64,000 nucleotides of DNA from Hordeum vulgare subsp. vulgare (lineage: Eukaryota > Streptophyta > Magnoliopsida > Poales > Poaceae): contig NC_058521.1 in assembly GCF_904849725.1 (NCBI RefSeq), positions 99,496,244 to 99,560,243 of the forward strand, written 5' to 3'. Each line of letters opens with the position of its first letter. The first letter of the stretch is position 1. Shown here in pieces: positions 47,501 to 58,524 of the stretch. The translations under genes were made by a program, and so were the position numbers. Below the pieces are notes generated by a model. It made no database searches, was not told the DNA's origin, and saw nothing but the letters and a program-made list of their open reading frames with translations.

Positions 47501-48182
47501 GACTCGCAATTGGGACAATAGTCCAAGTGTGCATACTCCTTCCTAAATAAGACACATCCTTTATCACATGCATCTATCTTCTCATAGGGCATCTTAAGTA
47601 CACGAAGTATTTTGTCCGACTGGTACATGCTTACAGGCATGACATGGCCTTTGGGTAGGAAGCGTCCAAATAGTGTCATCATCGCATCGTAGCATTCTCT
47701 TCCCAAGTTGAACTGAGCCTTCATAGCCATGATTTGTGCAATTGCATCCAGCTGACAAAGCTCAGTGTGCTCATGGAGAGGACGTTTTGAAGACTCCAGC
47801 ATTTCATTGAAGGCCTTTGCAGATTCCTCCATCTCATCTTCCGAATCTCGAGTATCATCAAAGTCTTGCACCATGTCTTCGATCCCGATACCATGCTCGT
47901 CGGTGCGACGACCGACCACCTCAGCTCACGTGCATTGTATAGACTCACCATGAAATGTCCACACCGTATAATTAGGCTTAAAACCCCAGCTCTGTAGGTG
48001 TTTATTTATAACAGCCTCTGTCGTCTTTTTATAGTTGTCGCATCCAGGACAGGGGCAATAGTTTCTTTCCTGGCCATTTACAAATGCAGCTTTCACAAAT
48101 TCCTTGGTTTTTACAAACCATTTTTTCGTCATCTCTTTCTAACTAGGGTGACCGGTATACATCCACACACGATCACTCATCT
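44571..48182 (-). pseudogene. CACTA TNP2-type transposase in CACTA-2, broken
   Basis: The first ATG (minus strand) is at 48182 and is followed by an in-frame TAG at the same codon as in CACTA-1; the next in-frame ATG is at 48132. The N-terminal region has YCPCPGCDNY. A TGA at 47926-47928 sits where CACTA-1 has CGT or an equivalent Arg codon. The Transposase_21 core is more complete than in CACTA-1 (VAMDGFNPFGMTTTQYICWP near 47220). Frameshifts occur at the C-run near 47130 and near 47000; further stops lie near 46777 and 45698, and a disruption near 45975. The DUF4218-type region, the two introns and the DUF4216-type region (frameshift near 45120) with an acidic tail follow, as in CACTA-1. 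It is non-functional. Confidence 0.9.
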
Positions 48183-48319
48183 TGCCTAGCTACTAAAGAC
48201 ACAAGAAATATATTTATATATAATTTAGCATATATATTCATCAGTTAATCAAGTTCGCCATTTTTATTACGTCCATGCAACCTACACGCTAATAGGTAAA
48301 GATAGGTCCTAATCCCACC

Positions 48320-48531
48320 CGAGTATGTGTAGATTGGGTTCGTTTTCCCATTCTCTGCTCCGGATCCAATGCAAAATTTCGGCAGCACCTCCCCGCTGTT
48401 CTCCTGGTAAATGACTCCGCAATAAACAGAGAGGATGTGTTTCCGGAGAACAATAGGGAGGCACTGACGAAATTACGCATCGGATCCGGAACAAAGCATC
48501 TGGGAAAACGAACCCAATCTACACATACTCG
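48320..48531. repeat. Long inverted repeat (hairpin) in the CACTA-2 transposase leader
   Basis: Arm 48320-48404 (CGAGTATGTGTAGATTGGG...) pairs with arm 48445-48531 (...CCCAATCTACACATACTCG); the loop is about 40 bp. It lies about 140 bp upstream (minus strand) of the first ATG and is homologous in arms, loop and position to 3694-3906 in CACTA-1. Confidence 0.85.
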
Positions 48532-48989
48532 GGCTGTCCATGGATAACGTTGGACAATACAAAAGAATCACGGTTATTAATATAAGAAAATGCATGCATA
48601 TATAACGGTAACACTTTCGAACGAGAGACGCATACTGGTCACGCATACTGATAAATTAATTTAATTACCTAAATCTAGCAAGTTTCATCCGAAAACCGAC
48701 CCACGGTAAATGAAGGGGCAAGGAGGAGATGACATTTGTACTGACACACGAATGTAGGGGCGGATCTCGTACAACGCACGGGGAGGTCTTCGCACAGCAG
48801 ACCTCACAGCGACGAGACAACTGTCACATGTAAATCCACCCGATCAACACAAATATGCTAATTATGTCTAATTATGTCATTTTAGAGGAAAACAAGCTAA
48901 GAATATAATATTCATGAGCTAACCAAGGTTTTTATGCCATTTCGAGCTTATTATGTCATTTTGGAGGATAATTAGCTAAACAAGCTAAA

Positions 48990-49455
48990 AAATAAGGAGG
49001 AGAGAAGAAGGAGAAGAAGGATAAGGACGGCTCCTTCTCCTCCTCCTCCTTCTCCTTCTTCTTTTCATTTTTCCTCTTTGTTCTCCTCTTCTCCTCCACT
49101 TCTTCTTCTTCTTCTCCTCCTACTCCTCCTCTTCTCCACTTCTTCCTCCTCCTCTTCTTCTTCTTCTTCCTCTTATTTCTATTTCTATTTTTCTTTATCC
49201 TCTTCTTCTACTTATTCTTCTTTTTTCTCTTCTTCTCCATCTTATTTTTTTCTTCTTCTCTTCTTCTTATCTTCTTATTTTCTTCTTCTCCTTCTTATTT
49301 TTTCTTCTCCTCTTCTTCTTCTTCTTCTTCTTCTCGTTCTTATTTTTTCTTCTACTCCTCCTCTTCTTCTTCTTCTTCTTCTTCTCCTCCTCCTCCTCCT
49401 CCTCCTCCTCCACTTCTTCTCCTCTTCTACTGCTCCTCTTCTTCTTCTTCCTCTA
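48990..49455. repeat. Purine/pyrimidine inverted repeat d with a long CTT/CTC microsatellite
   Basis: A short purine arm (48990-49028) switches at GGACGGCTCC near 49030 into a long, nearly pure pyrimidine tract of imperfect CTT, CTC and TTC triplets that runs to 49455. It occupies the place of the 2570-2765 tract in CACTA-1. Confidence 0.85.
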
Positions 49456-49489
49456 AAAAACTAAATAACAACAAGTTAATTTCCCATGG

Positions 49490-49835
49490 GGGTGTGGGTG
49501 TGGGTGTTCACCGGCAGGGGCGGCTGTGGCATCGTGGGAGGTGGGGCTGGGGTGTTGGGGCGGCGGGGCGGCGCCGACGGTGTTGGGGCTGCAGGGAGGC
49601 GCCGGGGGCGGTGGGGCGGCGGTGCGGGGGGGGGGGGGCTGTGGGGCACCGTGGCGGCGCCGGGGGGAGGTGGGGCGGCGGCGGCGGGGCTGTGGAGCAC
49701 CGAGGTGATGCCGGGGGCAACGGGGGCGGCGGGGCGACGGTGGTTGCTGCGGTGGGGGTCGGGGGAGAGGAGGGGAAGAGAGTGGCCGTTTGAGAGAGAG
49801 AGGGCCGGGGTGGATCGGGACGGACGTTAGTAAAT
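49490..49835 (-). promoter_or_regulatory. GC-rich leader of CACTA-2
   Basis: A G-rich (plus strand) block with CpG-rich GGGGCGGCGG-type repeats and a run of ten G near 49627. It is in the same relative place as 1590-2100 in CACTA-1. Open frames here are composition artefacts. Confidence 0.45.
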
Positions 49836-49839
49836 TCGG

Positions 49840-50215
49840 AAGCTTTGCCGTCTGCTGGCTGACGGCAAAGGGTCTCGACTCTTTGCCGTCTCGTGGCGGA
49901 CGACGAAGGCTCTAGACTCTTTGTCGTCTGCCTCCGGACTCTTTGTGGTCCGCCAGCAGGTGGCAAAGAAACGACTGAGTTTGAACTAACAGTACCTCGG
50001 CCAGGAGGGCCCAGTCCAAAGCTTTGACGTCTGTTGTCCTCATCTTTGCCGTGTGCGGCAGAAGACAAAGAATTGACTGATGGAAAAGACATTCTTTGCC
50101 ATCAGCCAGTGCTTTGATGTCTGCTTTGTGGGAGCTGACGGCAAAGACACTCTTTGCTATTAGCCAGCCGACGGCAAAGAACTGGCAGACGACAAAAAAC
50201 TGAATTCCAGTAGTG
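49840..50215. repeat. CACTA-2 right subterminal motif array and terminal inverted repeat
   Basis: Repeated CTTTGCCGTCTGC-type motifs in both orientations, ending in the terminal repeat CACTACTGGAATTCAG (read on the minus strand). Confidence 0.88.
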
Positions 50216-53018
50216 CAACATGGATATCCAGACCCCACTATTGGTTATTGACTGGAGAGGTGTCTCGGTCATGTTTGCATGGTTCCCGAACCCATAGGGT
50301 CTACACACTTAAGGTTCGATGATGTTAGGGTTGTTATGGGAATAGTATACATGGTTATAGAAGGTTGTTCGGAGTCCTGGTTAAGATCTCGGACATCAAG
50401 AGGAGTTCCGAAATTGTCTGGAGGTAAATATTCATATATAGGAAGTGCAGTTTTGATCACCAGAAGAGTTTCGGAGATTGTCGGTATTGTACCGGGACCA
50501 CCAGAAGGGTTCCGGGGGTTCACCGGGAAGGGCCACCAGCCCCGGAGGGGTATGTGGGCCGAAAGTGGATGTGAACCAGCCTTTAGGTGGGCTGGAGTGC
50601 TGCCCACCTCAGCCCAAGGTGCACAAGAGAGGGAAGGAGGGCCAACCCTAGGTGTGGGGGGCTACCTTGAGTGGCATGCCAACCTAGGGCCCCGCCCCCT
50701 CCTCCACTTGGGCCGCCGCCCCTCCCATCTAGGGCTGCCGCACCACCTAGGTTGGGAAACCTAGGGGTGGCGCACCCTCCTCCCTCTCCCCATATGTATA
50801 TGTGAGGTTTTTGGGCTACAACATACACAAGCTTCATCTCTCCACGATGCAGCCCTACCTCTCCACCTCCTCGTCCTCCGTAGTGCTTGTCGAAGCCCTG
50901 TCGGAGTACCACGCAGCTCCACCGTCACCACGTTGTTGTGCTGCCGGAGCTCTCCCTCAGCCTCTCCTCTCTCCTTGCTGGATCAAGGCGTAGGAGACGT
51001 CACCGGGCATCACGAGTGTTGAACGCAGAGGCATCGTTTTACGGTGCTTAGATTGGAATCTTCCGTGATCTGAATCGCTGCGAGTATGACTCCATCAACC
51101 GCGTTCTAGAAACGCTTCAGCATAGCGATCTTCAAAGGTATGAAGATGCTCTACCCCTTTCTTGTTGCTGGTTTCTGCAGGATAGATCCTTGTGTGATGT
51201 AGGATTTTTTTTGAAATTACTATGTTTCCCGACACTGAAGATATCATTCCTACTAAGGAACAACCCCTTGTTGAAGAAATCGTCCCCAACGGTGATGAAA
51301 TTCAAGCAGGTGCACTTGAGGAAATTGCTCCAGATCAAATTTCTCGGCCAAACCAAAGTCTTCAATCAAATCATCCACGGATTGCAAATGAAGTGGAACT
51401 GGATAAAATCCTCGATGACATCAATGCGCCACGTCCTCTCACTCGCTCAAAAGCTTCACATTTAGTTAACTCTTGTGGACATTCCTCTTTTGTGTCTATC
51501 ACGCAACCCTCAAAAGTTGTTGAAGCCTTCCTGGAACCTGAGTGGATTGAAGCCATGCAAGATGAACTTCTTCAACTCAAGCTATATAACGTGTGGGAAC
51601 TCCTCAAAAGACCAGATCCTCGCAAGCACAATATCATCGGCACCAAGTGGATATACCGAAACAAGAAAGTTGAGGATGGTGTGGTAGTGAGGAACAAGTC
51701 ACGACTTGTAGCCCAAGGCTACACACAGGTTGAAGGAATTGACTTTGATGAAACTTTTGCACGCGTTTCTAGACTTGAAGAGATTCGAATATTACTTGCT
51801 TATCATAATATTACTCTATACCAAATGGATGTGAAAAGTGCATTCCTCAATGGTAAGCTTGAGGAAGAAGTATATGTTGCTCATCCCCAGGTTTTGAAGA
51901 CCCGAAGCACCCTGACAAAGTCTTCAGATTCAAAAAGGCACTCTATGGCCTCAAGCAAGCCCCTCGGGCGTGGTATGATACATTGAAGGAATTCCTCATG
52001 AAGAAAGGCTTCAAACCCGGTTCACTTGATCCCACTCTTTTCAAAAAATCCTATGGCAATGAACTATTTGTGTGCCAAATATATGTCGACGACATTATTT
52101 TTGTTGTACTGAGAAATGTTACAGTGATGAATTTGCCTACATGATGGGTGAAGAATATCAAATGTCCATGATGGGGGAGCTAAAATTATTCTTAGGACTG
52201 CAAATTCGTCAACAACGCAATGACATCTTCATATCTCAGGAGAAATACCTCAAGGATGTTTTGAGGAAATTCGGCATGCATGAATGCAAAGGTGTCAAGA
52301 TTCCTATGCCTAGCAACGGCCACCTCTGCACTGATGAAAATGGTAAAGATTTCGATCAGAAGGTATATCGTTCTATGATTGGCTTCTTATTGTACCAATG
52401 TGCATCTAGGCCAGATATTATGCTTAGTGTTTGCATGTGTGCTTGTTTTCAAGCAAAACCGAAGGAATGACACCATAAGGTTGTGAAACATATTCTTCGA
52501 TATCTAGCTCACACACCAACACTAGGATTATGGTACCCCAAGGGCTCAAACTTCACCTCGTTGGATATTCTGATTCTGATTATGGTGGTGACCGTGTGGA
52601 TCGCAAGTCAACATCAAGCACATGCCATTTCCTTGGAAGATCTTTAGTGTGCTGGTCCTCAAAGAAGCAGAACTGTGTATCACTCTCGAGTGTTCAATCT
52701 GAATACATTGCTGCTGGATCCTGTTGTGCTCAACTGCTATGGATGAAGCAAACCTGGAGAGACTACGTCATCAACATGAAGAATGTGCCCCTCTACTGCA
52801 GCAATGAGAGTGCAATCAAGATCGCCTACAACCCAGTACAACACTCGAAGACCAAGCACATCTAGATTCTTCATCATTTTCTTCGACACTATGTCCTCAA
52901 GGGCAATATCATCATCGATCATGTGAAGACTGACAATCAGCTGGCAGATATCTTCACAAAGCCCTTTGATGAGAGAAGGTGTGAGCTAAATATCCTAGAG
53001 TCCTCAAATGTTTTCTAA

Positions 53019-54370
53019 AAACATGCACACATCCTAACACTTATGCCAAATTGATGACTCAGATGTGAAACACACGAAGTAACGATTTTCTTCAATCAAT
53101 GAACAATATCACTCTAAGTGTGAAGAAATTAATGAAGAATTTGGCTCTCAGGACCTTACGAGAATTGTACGCGGTGCCTGAAATCATCATTCTTATATGG
53201 TGGGTAATGCCACCACCCAACTTTGAAATTCTTCAAAGTTGAAATTCTTCAACCTGAGACTTTTTCACAAATTCATCAAAATTTTCAAAGTCTTCAAAAT
53301 CCTCAATTTCTTCAAAAATTTGTGTGATGATATTCATTTGACTATATATATATATTTATTTTTTTATTTATTATAATGAGCTTTCGATGTCCTCAACAGC
53401 ATTCACTTATTGCTAAATCTTCAAGTTGGTATTTCTTCTAAGTGAATGTGATCGGACCCGACTCCCCTCTCTGCTAAGCTCAACCCAATCTATTCTCAAA
53501 TTCTTGATGTGCATTCTGTTTGAACCTTGTTCAAAATCCTCAATGGGACCTTGTCAGCCAAGGACTTTGCAACAACATCCTCAACATTCAAAAATATTTT
53601 TATAACGTTACACAGTTACCGCACCCACTACTCACGTTCGGATAACCACGATCTCCACTGCTTCGATCATGGGCAACACGTGTCATGCCGAGACTAAAGG
53701 GCAAGGGCAGTTGGGTCCAAAAGTATCGCCCCAGATAATTTTCACCTGAGCTATAAATATGCCCTTACCCCCCCCCCCCCCCTCAGTCAAAATTGTTCCG
53801 CCCTCTTGTCTTCTCTGCTCGAGTTCAAAACATATCGCTGCCGCTAGCATCTTCATCGCCGGTGAGGAAAAGCTTCAATTCCTTGCCCTCGCCGTCACCG
53901 GACTCATGCCGACTATGGAACATCTCCTTCCGCCGCCGCCGTAGCTGACTTCAATCGCCAAGTTAGGGCACAAAAAATCTGAACTGAAGAACTTCTCTCT
54001 TTTACTATTTCAGTTCATCGAGTTCTTCGCACAGGGTAATTAAAATCATATTTTACTACCCCTGTTGATCTCTTTATTCTCTTTAGATTTGTGAAATCAG
54101 TTTTTCCTTAGAAAATCTCTCAGCGGTACACACCCATGTCTAGAACACTTGATGAATTTCTCTAAGCCACCAAATTCTTCACGAGATTCCTCAATTGTGT
54201 AAATCTTTGAATCTGGACAACTCTGGAACCCAAGATCAGAATGCTTAGTCAAATTCCTCAACTCACTCGTCAAATTCCTCAATGTAAGAAATTTTTCAAT
54301 TTCCTCAAATCTGAGAATGCATATGATCTCTCCAAATTATTCGCACCTATACTCTATCCACAGGTACAAA
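53019..54370. other. Non-coding spacer between RNase H and the extra 3' coding region (outer Copia)
   Basis: AT-rich and rich in CTTCAAA and TCCTCAA words. It includes a run of 14 C residues near 53769 and a TATA-like CTATAAATATGCC at 53752. Some sireviruses place a splice acceptor or a separate promoter here; nothing in the sequence proves it. Confidence 0.45.
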
Positions 54371-57300
54371 ATGTCAACTGATGAATCTCTAGGTTCTCAT
54401 CAAGTTAAATCAATTGCAGCGTTTCTAGGAAAATCATTACCTGTGTCCTCAGAATCATCAAGAATACATATTCCTCAGCAAAAGCCTTAGCTGAAGAAAA
54501 TGGAGGAAGACAGAAAACACATGGGTGGCAAGAAGCTTTAACAAAACGCTGCCTTTGAGATCCCTGAGGAGATCTATGCTGATTACTGCACGCTAGATGA
54601 AGAAATTCATGGCAAAGAGGCTATGACAAAACGCAAAATCAGGCTTCAGAAAATTGAACGGAGGTGGGCAAAGGAGTGGAAGGAATACTTATATGTCACT
54701 CCAAAATATGCAAAGAAGTTTGCCCTCAAAACCTCGATGCAAAAGATTGCCACAGGGAGATCAACAAGCGACACATCCCTCATGTGTAGCCACTATTGAG
54801 GATTACCCTCATGAAGAAGACAAGTATTTGTCTAAGATGAAGAAACGGTCCAAAGCCGCAGTCACAAAATTCGATGAGGACTTTGCTGCTGCAGCAACAA
54901 CTGCTACTTCTTCTGCTACTGAGGCCTCTGCTACAGAACAACCTCAGAAGAAGACTCTCGTGAAGAAACAGAGTCTCAAACACAAAAACTTCATCTGCAG
55001 TCTCAAAAGAGGAAATTCCTCAGAAAATTACTATGACTACAAAGTCTTCACCTCCTCAGTAGAATAATTCAGTAAGCTTCAAACCGGAAACACAAGTTAC
55101 TCTGTGCCATCTGCCTCAGGCTCAGCTTCAAAATCCTCAACTGGGTTGTTGAAGACTAAGATGACTGCTCGTAGAGGCACCAGGACAAGTCCAATTAAAG
55201 TCATCAACATTCCTTCTGCATCCGAAGGAAGTGAAGAATATGATGGTGATACTCTTCAAGCCATCATCAAAAACAAGCAGGAAAGAGTTACACAAGCCAC
55301 TGGTAGCACCATACCTCTTGCACTAGATCCAAAAGTACTACTGAATTTCATCGATATCTAGTATGAGGATCCAGACACTCCAGTTGATGATTTGAACCTT
55401 CCTCCTGGAGTAAGCCATATGGTTGCTACATTCATCAATGAAGCCAAATGGAAAGATCACCAAGCTACTCAAGCTAGGCTTGCAAAAGTTAAGAAGGAGA
55501 AATATTTGAAGCAAAACCTTCTTAACTTGACGCCTGAGAAACTTGTTTCAACTCAGGCAGAACTAAAAACCGTCACTGACAGGTATGCAAGTCTTCATGC
55601 TGATCGGAAAGGGGTCAAAGTGCAATTCCTCAAAGCCGCAATTGCTGCTATTGATGAATACAACAGAAAAATTGCCTCCCCAAAGCCTCAACCAAATCCT
55701 CAGTCAAGCTATAATGTGCAATTGACTGAGGAAGATGAAGATAAAGAACTAGCTGCTGAGGAAATTCCTCGGAATACTTCAGCTGAAGAATCTGCTAGGC
55801 GTGACACACAAGCAGCGCGTGATGAAATTGCACCTTCACCAAAATCTTCAAAGGTGAAGAAAGTGACTACTCCGTCTGCATCAAACGTAAACAAAACTAA
55901 ATCTACTAAAAAGGAAGCTAAGAAGGGAAAAGCTTCAGCTACTTCAGCGTCTTCAAAGGAGAAATGCCTGAAGACTGAGCCAAACTCGTCATGAGCTCCA
56001 GTGGATGCTAGTCCCCTCAATGTAGCACCATCAAATATGATGGTTCCATTCGGTGAATAACACATCATTCCATTAGAGGATGATGAAATGGAGGACAATC
56101 ACTCTGGTGCATCCACACCAATGGATGAGAAAATTCAAGGAGATGAAATTCCTCAAGATACAAAACCTCCAATGACTACCGATGAAATGAAGGGTGATGA
56201 AGACATGTGATGCAGTACACCTGTGATCCATGATGATTTATGGGAAGAGGCTCACACTAACTCACCAAGATCAGATCAAATTCCTCAAACTCCTGTAGCC
56301 ACGGAGATTCTCACTGGCTCTGAAGAAAAGAGCACAAATGAGGAATTAGCACATGACCAAGAATCAGCTCCATCAGCTGAAGAAACTCCAACACCAAAAA
56401 GTGCAACTGCCTCCTCAAATCAGCAAATTCTGTGAGCTGAAGAAAATGTTCCTGCTCCAAGTGCTGAAACTGCAATTGTTGTGGTCAATCGTGAAACTGC
56501 AATGGTAGTGTCCACAACTCCTCAGAATGAACAACAACATAATCTTGAACGGAAGCATCATCAACCCTTCTCCAAAAGGCTAAGTTTCAGAAGCAAGATT
56601 TCTATGATGAACGCCATTAGTTCATTAGAGAAAATCCTTATGACAAGCTTCGCATCAGGCACGAAAAGTTCTAGACCCGAAATCAGCTCAACTACTATGC
56701 TTTAGTTTTCTGTGGAAGAAAGAATATATTTCTTCATACCCATATTCCTCACTGTGATATGGAGGAAATTCCTTGCTTCACTCCAGTACTCAATGTTCTT
56801 CATGATGCGGGGCTTTTGCCATTCTGCACATCTATTAGAGACTGGAATACTGACATCATCTTTCAGTTATATGCCACATTGCACATCTCTGGTGCCCCCA
56901 ATGACATCAACTCATGGGTCTGGACTGCATGACTCAGCATACACACTATAAGGCTTCAGCCACAGAATTTCTTCGATCCATTCCACTTCCAATTCGTTCA
57001 GATGATGCAATTAGACTATGATGAAAGAGAACTACCAAATCATCTGATGGAATTCCTCATGAAACCTTTGGCTCCAGGTCAACCACCTAGTACAAGATTC
57101 CTGGTGAAGGAATTGATGTATGTGCCCAGGACACTTTACAGAATACTGTCATATTCCATCGCCATCGCACCAATCAAGGGCTATGACAAGGAAGAAGATG
57201 TAGTTGGGATTATGAAGAATATCCCATTTCATGGTGTTCATGGAAACAAGATGAATCTTCATGATTTCTTCTTGAGGACTTTGGCTGACAATGCCTTATC

Positions 57301-57997
57301 ACCCTTTGAGCTGAAGATTTATGCACCTTGGATCGTGATTTTCATCAGAAACAGATCTGCCATCAACTACCAAGCTGACTTTCAGAATCACCACTGCTAT
57401 CTTCCCCCTCTCAAAGTCATCAAGAGAACTTTTGAACCTGTTGAAGGCAAAGGCAAATCTGTGATTGATGAAGGAAGTCGACCCCTAGATGGCCAATTTT
57501 GCAAGGTTGCCTCTTATTCTTCATATGATGACACTACCACTCAAGACGCTGATGGTAGAGCAAAGCCTCCAAGCCCAACTGCCCCATGGGTGATGACTAA
57601 CAGAGAGCTTCTCCTCGGTATTCACCAGAATGTCGAGCACAATCACAAGTGGGTAAAGCGTTAGTTTGGCACCATTGGGAACACACTCAACGAGACTCAA
57701 AATGCAGTGAAGAAAAATCGCTATTATCTTCATGAGGTATTTGATCGCACGTGGGCCACCTTCGCTCACCTGAAGACTCCTAAGGAACTTGCAGAATTGG
57801 AATTTACTCAAGACTTTGACTGGTCGTGGCCTCCAAAGAAGAAATTCAAGCCAATTCTAGTTCCAGACTTGGAGGATAGCTCATTTTCTTCATTCCGCAC
57901 TACAGAATCGGATGAAGAACCTGAGGATACTGCCACTGGTCCAGCCAAGAAATATGCCACCAAGGATCCACACGCCTCTACATCAACACAGAAGTGA
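54371..57997 (+). pseudogene. Extra 3' coding region of the sirevirus-like Copia (env position)
   Basis: Several long frames in the same general direction: a basic N-terminal part (RRWAKEWKEYLYVTPKYAKK near 54660), a Ser/Thr/Lys-rich middle (55104-55361 and 55392-55994, with a short coiled-coil-like part), acidic Thr/Pro/Glu-rich parts (56223-56435), and a globular part (about 56700-57664, with LKIYAPWIVIFIRNRSAIN) that resembles the plant transposon protein family often listed as Transposase_32. It ends at 57997 in an acidic tail. Stops lie near 55360, 55992, 56060, 56207, 56433, 56930 and 57662. I see no convincing signal peptide or membrane span, so the location fits env but the content does not show it. 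Confidence 0.6.
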
Positions 57998-58524
57998 ATT
58001 TCTTCAAGGGCGTTAGTCCTCTGTTTTGTCCTTTTTTCGTCACTTGATGACAACGGGGGAGAAATCTCAGAGTTAGTCTTCAAGCGGGATTCTATCTATG
58101 GGCTTATAAACTTTATTAAGTTACAAACTCTTGGTTCTTCTGAAGTTTTAGATTAAATGAGTTGTAACTTAAGCCCGATGGTGTTCTGACTCTTTCGAAC
58201 ATTTTTTCTTCGCCTGCTTATTCCTGAAGATTATTAATGCATGCATGCTGAAATTCGTCAGACACCATTTTTCAATATGCATTTCTAATTCCTCATATTA
58301 TATGTCAAATACAATGAATTACAAGATACAGGGGGGATATCCATGATATAAATCATCAATGTGCATCTGCTGATCAAAGGAAATTCCTCAAAACATGCAC
58401 ATCTTCAAGGGGAGTCTCTGTGTATCTTGATTTAAAATTCCTTAAACTCTGTACTTACATTCCATATTATTATCCCCGTTGAAAACTTAACCTAATTGTC
58501 ATCAACCACCAAAAAGGGGGAGAT
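57998..58524 (+). other. 3' untranslated region and polypurine tracts of the outer Copia
   Basis: Two purine tracts of the sirevirus type: CAACGGGGGAGAAA at 58051-58064 and AAAAAGGGGGAGAT at 58511-58524, the latter abutting the 3' LTR. Multiple polypurine tracts are a known sirevirus trait. Confidence 0.75.

Larger units (their letters stand above)
41934..50215 (-). mobile_element. CACTA-2: Caspar-like CACTA transposon, internally deleted
   Basis: The left end is CACTACAGGAATCAG and the right end TGAATTCCAGTAGTG, with a perfect 3-bp duplication CAA (41931-41933 and 50216-50218). Subterminal TTTGCCGTCTGC motifs line both ends. The transposase frame is on the minus strand, so the element is inverted relative to CACTA-1. 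It is related to CACTA-1 along its whole length but lacks nearly the whole TNPA gene and the CGACCCC minisatellite. Length is 8,282 bp. Confidence 0.95.
32665..51234 (+). mobile_element. Angela/BARE/WIS-like Copia retrotransposon, split by CACTA-2
   Basis: The LTRs (32665-34437 and 41172-51234, the latter interrupted) begin TGTTGGAAATATGCCC / TGCTGGAAATATTCCC, the signature of the Triticeae Angela-BARE-WIS group. The flanks are CAGAA (32660-32664) and CTGAA (51235-51239), a 5-bp duplication with one mismatch. The primer-binding site TGGTATCAGAGC is intact. Over the first 168 bp of the LTRs I count 13 differences. Without CACTA-2 and the solo LTR in its leader, the element is about 8.8 kb, normal for the group. 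It lies inside the pol gene of the outer Copia. Confidence 0.95.
41172..51234 (+). repeat. 3' LTR of the Angela-like element, interrupted by CACTA-2
   Basis: Part A is 41172-41933 and part B 50216-51234; together, with one CAA removed, they give 1,778 bp, matching the 5' LTR (1,773 bp). A weakened polypurine tract (CAAGTCGGAGAC) precedes it. Confidence 0.95.
31046..53018 (+). pseudogene. Pol of the sirevirus-like Copia, split by the Angela insertion
   Basis: The first part (to 32664) has a protease site near 31331 (WVLDNGCTNHMT, asparagine after the catalytic Asp) and an integrase with a recognisable core (VDDYSRYTWVH, RRDNGAEFKNTG, PYTPQQNGVVEHK); a TAG interrupts it at about 32254. It reads up to ...KLKATE, where the Angela element enters. 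The second part resumes at 51235 and carries reverse transcriptase ([24 protein letters not shown] near 52082) and RNase H (GYSDSDYGGDRVDRKST, QSEYIA), ending at 53016-53018 after the typical IFTKPFDE region. Frameshifts lie near 51880 and 52100, and stops near 52468 and 52863. The join across the insertion is clean apart from the 5-bp duplication. Confidence 0.9.

Noticed and set aside
54371..57997. A genuine envelope gene in the outer Copia
   Set aside because: The position fits, but I found no signal peptide, membrane anchor or other envelope-like feature, and the region is rich in low-complexity tails.
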